A stretch of DNA of 5,414 nucleotides from Nanobdellota archaeon (GTDB lineage: Archaea > Nanobdellota > Nanobdellia > Woesearchaeales > GW2011-AR9): the NCBI GenBank assembly GCA_030695685.1, contig JAUYPT010000051.1, positions 1 to 5,414 of the forward strand, written 5' to 3'. Position numbers and translations under genes: made by a program. The notes under the pieces were generated by a model, which saw nothing but the letters and a program-made list of their open reading frames with translations, did no database searches and had not been told where the DNA came from. This document shows, piece after piece, positions 1 through 5,388 of this stretch. How positions within the stretch are numbered: position 1 is the stretch's first letter; each line of letters opens with the position of its first letter.

Positions 1-363
1 GATTTTAATGAAGAAGCTATTACAGAAGAATTGACCGGTAGAATGTTAGATTATGATGCTCTTCAGGGTGATGGAGTTATAACCTTAAACAGAAATTATG
101 GGATTTATAATCAATTATTAACACAAGAACAAGTGCTGAATCATTCTGCCTGGAATACTGCAGTGGAAGATGATAACACCTTACTGAAAGAACATACTGG
201 TATTGTCTTTTCCCAACGAGAAGGAAAAAATATGAGCTTCTTGTTGAGAGATGAGACTAATGAAGACCAACTGCGGTTTTTGTACGTGAATGATCTTAAT
301 AGCAATTCCAATGCCGGTAGCAGCGTCAATTTGAACAACTTTGGTTGCTTCCTCCGTCGGTAG
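1..363 (+). CDS. C-terminal fragment of an unknown protein (5' end outside window)
   Basis: The reading frame is open from base 1 (first residues DFNEEAITEEL) to a TAG at 361-363, giving 120 residues. There is no ribosome binding site before the first internal ATG at 31, so the gene very probably begins upstream of the window. The fragment is acidic and rich in Asn, Asp, Glu and Leu. It shows no membrane segment and no catalytic motif that I recognise. It ends in an Asn/Ser-rich stretch (NDLNSNSNAGSS) followed by NLNNFGCFLRR, with a single cysteine near the C terminus. A strong terminator follows at once, which supports this being the true 3' end of a transcription unit. It converges on the large secreted-protein gene on the other strand. 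I cannot assign a function. Confidence 0.65.
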   Translation, partial: DFNEEAITEELTGRMLDYDALQGDGVITLNRNYGIYNQLLTQEQVLNHSAWNTAVEDDNTLLKEHTGIVFSQREGKNMSFLLRDETNEDQLRFLYVNDLNSNSNAGSSVNLNNFGCFLRR

Positions 364-378
364 CCCCGTTGTGGTTTT

Positions 379-404
379 GCGCGAAGCGCGCCGATTTTTT
401 TTTT
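379..404 (+). terminator. Intrinsic terminator: GC-rich hairpin plus T10
   Basis: GCGCG (379-383) pairs with CGCGC (387-391) around a 3-base loop, and ten consecutive T's follow at 395-404. It lies 15 bases after the stop codon of the leftmost gene and is oriented to end that transcript. In the other direction the hairpin is preceded, not followed, by the T-tract equivalent, so it should not serve the convergent gene. The form is typically bacterial, although T-runs also end archaeal transcripts. Confidence 0.8.
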
Positions 405-434
405 GTGTGTGAATCAAAATGTTTCCACAAGAAG

Positions 435-2975
435 TCAATACTTCCCTACATTCTTTTTATCACTCTTCTTGATCTCAGTATAAACCCAATCTAAAAACCA
501 GTGAAGGCCATACGCAGTAACACTAAACGCCTTTTCCAGAAAATCATTGCTGCTTTCATACGTTAGATTAAAGACAATGTCTCCTTCATCATCCTGTGGA
601 TTTAAAAAATAATTCAGCCGTTCCGGATAGAGGTATGCGGCAGCCATGAGATGATGGTTTCCAAAAGAAGCAGCAAGGCTGGTTTCAATAGTCGTCGCAT
701 GATTTTTCCTCTCTGTAATTACTTCTTCATTGATGGAAAAATGGGCAGTAAAGTATTTATTGCCGAGTGTGCCGTACATTCCCCGCAAGCGTTGATCGAA
801 GCTTGTCATACCTCCTAGCCGAAAATAATAATAAGGATTGACAGCCCCTAAAAGTCCTATTTCCAGAAGCCGCGGCGGATCGTGCGGAAAATGTTCTTCT
901 ATTTTCCATTGAAGATTTGTTTCTATAAAAAAACCATCTAAAGAGGACCAATAGGACTGCTGCAATTCCTTGAACATGGCCTTTTTTGCCGGAAACAGAG
1001 AATCAACTATTTGTTGCCGTTGACGGTAATAGTCATGATTTGTTTTTAGATTAAGGTTTCCATCGGGAGAAAGAAGAGAGCGCAGAGAAGCATACCCTTT
1101 CGTTCCCAGTTCTAGCTCTGATGTTACAAAAGATGTATTCAGGAATAACCCTGCGCCAAATCCTGCCGTAGTGCCAAAAAGAAACGGATTTATAAAATGA
1201 TAATCGATGCCGACACGTACTGCTGCCAGAGGCGTTAGTATTGTTTCTGGATAGATCAATATTTGTTCATCCCAAAACTGTTCGTACGATCCGTTGAATT
1301 CATAATCATACTTAAATTGAAATCTTCCTATCCATTTTCTCTCCAATGCACGAAGATTTTCAATTGCTACTCCGGCAGCAGCATAATACCAATAATCACC
1401 TTTTTCTTCCTGCGACAGGAAATAGAAACTGCTGTATTTTCCCCATTTTTCGAGAATCGTTAAATCACCGTGGAGGTCACCTTCAATGCGGTTGTTAAAA
1501 CTGTCCGCCGACGCAGAAAGATCGATCCTTCCGTGGGAATGCAAATAATAAGCATAGCCCTGGCTAAAACCAACTCCTACTGTTTTCTTTCCCTGATGAA
1601 CTTGCAGTTCATAGCCGTGAATGTAGAATGTTTTCAGATCAAGAAATCCATGGACATTTCCCTGCAGTGTTCCGTCGATCAGGACAGGCTGGTAGCCGAG
1701 TAAAAACTCTAGTGTATCAAAATCAGCCTGATACTGCTGATCAAAAAAATCTCGGAGCGGCACTCCTCCATGAATCTCACCGTTCAGCTGCAAATGCGCT
1801 TCGCCGATGCCTTCCGTAAAAGACAGGAAACCCTGGCGGAAGATTTTGTTGTCAAATGAAAATTCTGTAAAACGATCGCTGCTGCTGCGGAAGCGGCTGG
1901 AGACATCGCTGCGAAGCAGAAATTCATTGTCATGCAATTGTAACGTGTACAGCGATTCAAAGTTGGTGAATACATTATACCATGACCTAAAACTCAGTGA
2001 GCCGTATTTCAGCTTGTCCAGAAAATTATTTTTTGTTATGCCTGCTGCCCTGATATTCTGAATGCTCACATGCTGGTTCCCAAAATTGTTAAAATTACGA
2101 ATGAAAATGTCCACAGCATCATCGACAGCGTGTTGGTCATTGCCATCTAAATTTTGATAATGGGTTTTTAATTTCTGATAAATCGCATCTTTTATTTTGT
2201 CTGCTTCTCCAGGATCAATAACACCGTCTTTCGTGTATTGCGGCAGAAGATCGCGGAAAAATCCGGCATAGGTCAGGGCAAGTTCCACTTCTTTGTTTTC
2301 GATAATCTGATTTATTTTTTCCCATAAATCATCAACAAGATCGCCTCCTTCAGCGATAAGCTGTGGAAAATCATTTCGTATATTATTGTAGAATGTTCTG
2401 CCATACACTCCGCCGAGGGAAAAATTGTTCAGAAAATCTTTGGTGTTGAGCTGTAGTGTAGGAACAACATCAATCCACATCTTGCTTCCGGTGATGGCAT
2501 CATCATAGGCGCAGTATACATCGCCGGATTTGAAATAACAGCGTGTATCATCATCATCGTCAAGCTCGAATCGCCGTCCAAAAAAACGGTAATGGACACT
2601 CTTTGGCAATTCAAAACGCACAGTAATGGATGATCCTGCCTTTGAATGCAGTAATTGATCTTCACCATCGCTGTTCTCCTTTTTTTCAAGCAAAGAGGGA
2701 AGCTCTGTTAACTCCAATACTTTATCAATCAGCCGGCGGTGTATGCCTGGTGCAGTCTGAACTTTTTCCAGAAAATCAAGATTGTCAAGAAGATAGGGAA
2801 GCGGCTGTTCCGGAACGTTCAGATAGTGAAGGCGTGTTGCCGGTGTTGACGTCATGGTATGAGAAATTGGGGGTACATCTGGCTTGACCACATCCTGTGC
2901 GCCGGCAGGAGAACTAACGCTGAAAGTAAGTGCAGCAATAATGCTGCACAAGGTAGAATGCCTTTTCACAATCAT
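435..2975 (-). CDS. Large secreted beta-rich protein with Sec signal peptide, function unknown
   Basis: The protein has about 846 residues from the ATG at 2973-2975. Residues 1-26 form a standard Sec signal peptide: basic start (MIVKRHS), hydrophobic core (SIIAALTFSV) and an AGA|Q signal-peptidase I site. The frame stays open to another ATG at 3014, but that start would add a second hydrophobic stretch (FYIFLIIFM) ahead of the signal and has no ribosome site. A GTG at 2969 (VKRHS) is also possible. Residues 28-130 are mixed and partly helical. An Asp run (139-143) precedes a Cys pair (C146, C155) that could form a disulfide outside the cytosol. Residues 250-257 (DGVIDPGE) resemble the second half of an EF-hand calcium loop. 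From about residue 390 to the end the protein is mostly alternating hydrophobic/polar segments rich in Tyr and Phe, with recurring Gly/His turns such as GEIHGG, GNVHGF and EGDLHGDL. There is no C-terminal anchor. It is secreted or envelope-associated; in a diderm bacterium an outer-membrane beta-barrel would be a candidate. I do not recognise the family. Confidence 0.85.
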   Translation of the reverse strand: MIVKRHSTLCSIIAALTFSVSSPAGAQDVVKPDVPPISHTMTSTPATRLHYLNVPEQPLPYLLDNLDFLEKVQTAPGIHRRLIDKVLELTELPSLLEKKENSDGEDQLLHSKAGSSITVRFELPKSVHYRFFGRRFELDDDDDTRCYFKSGDVYCAYDDAITGSKMWIDVVPTLQLNTKDFLNNFSLGGVYGRTFYNNIRNDFPQLIAEGGDLVDDLWEKINQIIENKEVELALTYAGFFRDLLPQYTKDGVIDPGEADKIKDAIYQKLKTHYQNLDGNDQHAVDDAVDIFIRNFNNFGNQHVSIQNIRAAGITKNNFLDKLKYGSLSFRSWYNVFTNFESLYTLQLHDNEFLLRSDVSSRFRSSSDRFTEFSFDNKIFRQGFLSFTEGIGEAHLQLNGEIHGGVPLRDFFDQQYQADFDTLEFLLGYQPVLIDGTLQGNVHGFLDLKTFYIHGYELQVHQGKKTVGVGFSQGYAYYLHSHGRIDLSASADSFNNRIEGDLHGDLTILEKWGKYSSFYFLSQEEKGDYWYYAAAGVAIENLRALERKWIGRFQFKYDYEFNGSYEQFWDEQILIYPETILTPLAAVRVGIDYHFINPFLFGTTAGFGAGLFLNTSFVTSELELGTKGYASLRSLLSPDGNLNLKTNHDYYRQRQQIVDSLFPAKKAMFKELQQSYWSSLDGFFIETNLQWKIEEHFPHDPPRLLEIGLLGAVNPYYYFRLGGMTSFDQRLRGMYGTLGNKYFTAHFSINEEVITERKNHATTIETSLAASFGNHHLMAAAYLYPERLNYFLNPQDDEGDIVFNLTYESSNDFLEKAFSVTAYGLHWFLDWVYTEIKKSDKKNVGKY

Positions 2976-2990
2976 AAAAATAATGAGGAA

Positions 2991-2998
2991 TATATAAA
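2991..2998 (-). promoter_or_regulatory. Candidate archaeal TATA box for the secreted-protein gene
   Basis: Read on the minus strand this is TTTATATA, close to the archaeal TATA consensus. Its centre is about 20 bases before the ATG at 2975 and about 26 before the GTG at 2969. The usual archaeal TATA-to-start-site distance is about 25-27 bases, so the RNA could begin at or beside the start codon. No Shine-Dalgarno sequence lies between, as expected for a leaderless message. In AT-rich DNA this could be chance. Confidence 0.4.
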
Positions 2999-3017
2999 AT
3001 GGTGGGAGAATCATGTG

Positions 3018-3026
3018 GTGTGTTGC
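3018..3026. repeat. Left 9-bp target-site duplication of the MITE
   Basis: GTGTGTTGC lies directly outside the left terminal repeat and is identical to 3159-3167. Removing the element and one copy restores a continuous intergenic sequence. Confidence 0.9.
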
Positions 3027-3158
3027 GGCTCTGTAGAAAATGTCCCGTTCGTGGCGCTTCCAAGAGAAGAGCGTTGCTCAGATTGAAGCGCAACCTTGCT
3101 GTCTAACGACTAGCTAACGGCACTCACTGGTGACATTCACGACATTTTCTACAGAGCC
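3027..3158. mobile_element. 132-bp MITE with 18-bp perfect terminal inverted repeats and 9-bp target duplication
   Basis: The left end GGCTCTGTAGAAAATGTC (3027-3044) is matched by its exact reverse complement at 3141-3158. The element is flanked on both sides by the same 9 bases, GTGTGTTGC, at 3018-3026 and 3159-3167. Perfect terminal repeats plus perfect flanking repeats are the signature of DDE-transposase insertion, and the perfect state suggests the insertion is fairly recent. At 132 bp it cannot encode a transposase and no convincing transposase remnant is visible, so it would have been moved in trans. The 9-bp duplication, 18-bp repeats and GGCT..TGT.GAA start resemble the IS5 family, IS903 group, from memory of that family's ends; IS6-type ends also begin similarly but usually give 8-bp duplications. 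The interior has further pairing: 3054-3060 with 3085-3091, and a small GAGC/GCTC hairpin at 3069-3079. It sits between two divergently transcribed genes. Confidence 0.92.
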
Positions 3159-3167
3159 GTGTGTTGC
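3159..3167. repeat. Right 9-bp target-site duplication of the MITE
   Basis: This is the second copy of GTGTGTTGC, directly outside the right terminal repeat. It ends seven bases before the TATA-like element of the downstream gene, so the insertion spared that core element. Confidence 0.9.
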
Positions 3168-3173
3168 ACAATA

Positions 3174-3181
3174 TTTTTAAA
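3174..3181 (+). promoter_or_regulatory. Candidate TATA box for the 125-residue gene
   Basis: TTTTTAAA is centred near 3177-3178. If it is an archaeal TATA box, transcription would start around 3203-3205, giving a leader of about 20 bases that just contains the ribosome site at 3213-3218. I saw no convincing paired bacterial -35/-10 elements in this gap. The MITE ends 15 bases upstream, so any upstream activator sites have been displaced by it. Confidence 0.4.
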
Positions 3182-3212
3182 TGGGGAATCAGTTTCGATT
3201 TTATTCAAAATG

Positions 3213-3218
3213 AGGAGG
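3213..3218 (+). promoter_or_regulatory. Strong Shine-Dalgarno site
   Basis: AGGAGG, within GAGGAGGT, is complementary to the 3' end of 16S rRNA. It lies 7 bases before the ATG at 3226 and fixes that start. It is the only strong ribosome site among the three complete genes, suggesting that this small protein is translated efficiently. Confidence 0.88.
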
Positions 3219-3225
3219 TTTTAAT

Positions 3226-3603
3226 ATGACAAAAAAAGATTACATCGGAACTGGTGACTCGTTGGAAGGAGCACTGCAAAACTTGTATCAAAACGCTAAA
3301 AGTGATGCTGTCGATGCAAGCCAATTTGGCCAGGTAGCATATGACGTCAAACTTGTTGATAAAAAAGGAACATTGTTAGGACAGTCCAAAGGGACTCCTT
3401 ATGATCATGCGTTCCTTAATGCACTAAAAGATGCTGGTATCGGTCCAGCCGACTATAATCCACGAAATCATAAATTAGAGATTAGTGTTTATGGATCATT
3501 GCAGGCTAAAGAAGAAAAACAGTCAGTTCAGTCAAGTTCTTACCAAGCATCCGGCTGTGACAGTTCTCGAAACTACGGCACCACGCTGACAGACAAGTTT
3601 TAA
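3226..3603 (+). CDS. Small orphan protein, 125 residues, function unknown
   Basis: The start is set by an AGGAGG site 7 bases upstream. The protein is soluble, with no signal peptide or membrane segment. From the residue pattern I infer a compact alpha/beta core. A helix near residues 12-26 (SLEGALQNLYQNAKS) is followed by a strand near 38-44 (AYDVKLV), a turn KKGTLLGQSKGT, a helix near 59-70 (YDHAFLNALKDA) and a strand near 82-90 (HKLEISVYG). The last 30 or so residues are Gln/Ser-rich and probably disordered, with one cysteine at 111. No catalytic or DNA-binding motif is evident. It lies upstream of the 530-residue gene on the same strand and divergent from the secreted-protein gene, with the MITE in the gap. 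Read-through into the next gene is possible, but the T-rich spacer argues for separate units. I do not recognise the family. Confidence 0.85.
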   Translation: MTKKDYIGTGDSLEGALQNLYQNAKSDAVDASQFGQVAYDVKLVDKKGTLLGQSKGTPYDHAFLNALKDAGIGPADYNPRNHKLEISVYGSLQAKEEKQSVQSSSYQASGCDSSRNYGTTLTDKF

Positions 3604-3616
3604 TGTGTATAATTCA

Positions 3617-3635
3617 TTTTTTACTTTTATTTTTT
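3617..3635 (+). terminator. Candidate U-tract terminator after the 125-residue gene
   Basis: Three T-runs (3617-3622, 3625-3628, 3630-3635) begin 13 bases after the stop codon with no preceding hairpin, and a fourth lies at 3643-3648. Consecutive U-runs without a stem are the usual archaeal terminator. A bacterium would need a hairpin here, and none is seen. Confidence 0.45.
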
Positions 3636-3642
3636 AAATTTA
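3630..3642 (+). promoter_or_regulatory. Candidate TATA region for the 530-residue gene
   Basis: The stretch TTTTTTAAATTTA is centred near 3636, about 38 bases before the ATG at 3675. With archaeal spacing the RNA would start near 3662, leaving a leader of about 12 bases. It overlaps the T-tracts that may end the previous transcript. The motif is weak evidence in such AT-rich sequence. Confidence 0.3.
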
Positions 3643-3674
3643 TTTTTTGCAGGCGGATAGATGTTTTATGACCT

Positions 3675-5267
3675 ATGGCCAATCCATTTCCTGAAGAATC
3701 CATTGAAGTTATCAGAAAGAATGTTCAGGATCTTCTTACGCTTTATCCCGCTGATTTAAAGACATCCTATCAAAAAGCAAAACTTATTGCTGATAGTTTT
3801 TTTAAATCTCCGTATGGTTTTGCGTCCAACTTAAAAACGGGAAATTATGCCCCCCATCTTCAGGAACGGGATAAAGAGAATATTCATACTTTTAATTGCA
3901 CGACAATTATCCCAGATCTTTATCTTTATGGTGAAGAACTTGGATTAAATCCGGAAATCGTGCAGTTTTATGATTTTAAAGATATTATCACACCGGAAGA
4001 TAAAAAAGATCCCCGTTCTCCGCAACATTTTTCTCTGATTATCGATGTTGGGCAGAAGCACAAATATTTGTTAGACCCTTTTTACAGCATCTTTGGGCCG
4101 ATTATGAAGTATGGAGACCAGCATCTCAAATTAGGGGAAAACAAGTCCAAGAAAACCCGCCGAGAATTTTCCAGAATGGTCCATTATTCTCCGGAAGAAT
4201 TTGTTGCTATGCTAGAACACGTCAGGACTCCTGCCGGTTCTTTAGATATGCTTGTTGCCGGGCAGAAAGTGTTTGACGGCCGGAAAATAGCCAAACGCTT
4301 GACAACGATGATGGTGTATTATGATGATAATTCCAATATTCTTTCCACACGTCTTTATATCCCGCAGGTCGCCATCACTGATAAGGCAATCTATTGCCGG
4401 ATGCCATTAACGGATGATGGAGACGTTACACAAACATCACTGGAATTGTTTCTGGCCAAAAAAGCATCATGGATAGATTTAGTTGACAAAAAAAGAATTG
4501 CAACGGTTAGTTTTAACGATGTATACACTATCCAGAGAACGTTGAAAAGCGCTGCTGTCTCTTTTACTGAAAAAGGAAAAGAAGGAAAAAAACGGCGATT
4601 ACAGCGTTATGACCGGATCGGCGCGGCAGTGCTGCAATCTGATGACAGGAAGCACTCATTATTAGAGTTAGCTGATACATTGTACACTGGTTTAGCGACG
4701 TGGGAAAAACGGAAGTTAGAGCCGTTAATCTTGATGCGCACGCTCTATGAATGCACTTCTCCGGGGGAAGAATATCTTTATTCTCATCAAGAGCATGATC
4801 AAAAACTGCTTGATTTAGTCAATAGAGATTTTGAACTGGTAAGAGAAAAAGAACCGTTGGAGGAAATACTGTATCTTCACGGCTGGAAATTACCTCGATT
4901 AGAGCGGAACTGGGCGCAGCGGTTACAGAGGCAAAAAAAGCGCATCCTTAAAGAAAAAATAAAAGTAGTCAAGGATATTGATGAGCTCAATTTTTTCCGT
5001 CGGGATGATAAAAAAATGTATTACCGAACGATGGACAAAGTGTTATTTGCTACCGCAATGAGTGACACCAATCTTGAAGAAAAAATTGCCGAACAAGGTT
5101 TAGATTCACGACTTGGTTATGTCGCGATGGTTTGGGATTTCATTCCTTTTGCAGTCGAAGGAAAGAAGGATATAACACTGGAATTATTTAGGGATTCTAT
5201 CGCCGCAAAAGTGAAAGCACGGCGAGGTACTAATGGTGCGGAAAATGCTGTTCTTATGCAAAAATAG
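3675..5267 (+). CDS. Putative transglutaminase-like cysteine-enzyme domain protein, 530 residues
   Basis: An in-frame TGA at 3669-3671 makes the ATG at 3675 the earliest possible start; there is no clear ribosome site. The protein has no signal peptide or membrane segment and should be cytosolic. In the N-terminal third, C75 lies in FNCTT at the head of a helix-like segment (TTIIPDLYLYGEELGLNPEIVQF). H118 lies in HFSLIIDVG and D134 in KYLLDPFY. The order Cys at a helix start, His opening a strand and Asp before Pro in the next strand matches the transglutaminase/arylamine-N-acetyltransferase fold. In that fold the Cys is the nucleophile for amide cleavage or acyl transfer. Residues about 200-300 look mixed alpha/beta. 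Residues about 325-515 are mainly helical and strongly charged, with a Lys/Arg-rich, possibly coiled-coil segment near 405-435. The C-terminal two thirds match nothing I recognise. The last codons and stop fall within an inverted repeat, so the C terminus may have been altered by an insertion. Substrate and role are unknown. Confidence 0.88.
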   Translation: MANPFPEESIEVIRKNVQDLLTLYPADLKTSYQKAKLIADSFFKSPYGFASNLKTGNYAPHLQERDKENIHTFNCTTIIPDLYLYGEELGLNPEIVQFYDFKDIITPEDKKDPRSPQHFSLIIDVGQKHKYLLDPFYSIFGPIMKYGDQHLKLGENKSKKTRREFSRMVHYSPEEFVAMLEHVRTPAGSLDMLVAGQKVFDGRKIAKRLTTMMVYYDDNSNILSTRLYIPQVAITDKAIYCRMPLTDDGDVTQTSLELFLAKKASWIDLVDKKRIATVSFNDVYTIQRTLKSAAVSFTEKGKEGKKRRLQRYDRIGAAVLQSDDRKHSLLELADTLYTGLATWEKRKLEPLILMRTLYECTSPGEEYLYSHQEHDQKLLDLVNRDFELVREKEPLEEILYLHGWKLPRLERNWAQRLQRQKKRILKEKIKVVKDIDELNFFRRDDKKMYYRTMDKVLFATAMSDTNLEEKIAEQGLDSRLGYVAMVWDFIPFAVEGKKDITLELFRDSIAAKVKARRGTNGAENAVLMQK

Positions 5268-5327
5268 CCAGAAAACCATTGGCTTTAGCCAATGGATGAA
5301 TGGCGTAGTGTTTCTGGCTATTTTGCA
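5257..5327. repeat. Nested inverted repeat over the stop codon; possible bidirectional terminator
   Basis: The left arm TGCAAAAATAGCCAGAAA (5257-5274) pairs with TTTCTGGCTATTTTGCA (5311-5327), with one unpaired A. The left arm contains the TAG stop of the 530-residue gene. Between the arms is a second perfect hairpin (5276-5295) and a 15-base single-stranded stretch. Read in the plus direction, the GC-containing stem ends in TATTTT, so it could terminate the gene. The A-run in the left arm could do the same for transcripts from the right. The size and nesting exceed an ordinary terminator and may instead mark the end of a small mobile element. Confidence 0.75.
5276..5295. repeat. Perfect 9-bp hairpin with a 2-base loop
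   Basis: CCATTGGCT (5276-5284) pairs exactly with AGCCAATGG (5287-5295) around TT. It is the inner stem of the larger nested repeat. The compact hairpin, followed by ATGAATGG, is reminiscent of the subterminal hairpins near IS200/IS605 ends; this is a resemblance only. Confidence 0.7.
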
Positions 5328-5365
5328 TCCTAACAATGCGTAGTTTCGACACTGTCTATTTTCAA

Positions 5366-5388
5366 ACCCCGTCCCTTTAGGGCGGGGT
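5366..5388 (+). mobile_element. IS200/IS605-type terminal hairpin with extrahelical T
   Basis: ACCCCG (5366-5371) pairs with CGGGGT (5383-5388), and CCC (5373-5375) pairs with GGG (5380-5382) around the loop TTTA. T5372 is left bulged in the middle of the stem. An imperfect hairpin with a single mid-stem extrahelical T is what the Y1 transposase TnpA of IS200/IS605 elements binds at both ends, as in IS608. No tnpA or tnpB is inside the window. This may be an end of an element that continues to the right, a decayed remnant, or one end of a short transposase-less derivative spanning about 5257-5400. A plain terminator is less likely because no T-run follows the stem. Confidence 0.6.

Noticed and set aside
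2545..2562. Short TCA/ATC trinucleotide run as a microsatellite
   Set aside because: It merely encodes the five-Asp run of the secreted protein and is too short to be a meaningful repeat.
3014..3014. Upstream ATG as start of the secreted-protein gene
   Set aside because: It would place a second hydrophobic segment before a complete signal peptide, lacks a ribosome site, and begins only 12 bases from the MITE edge. It remains formally possible.
2859..3086. Plus-strand frame running into the MITE as a possible gene or transposase remnant
   Set aside because: Most of it is antisense to the signal-peptide region, and the part in the MITE (VENVPFVALPREERCSD) shows no transposase motif.
3603..3675. 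Operon linking the 125- and 530-residue genes
   Set aside because: The 71-base gap holds several T-runs and a TATA-like stretch, so co-transcription is not supported, though it is not excluded.
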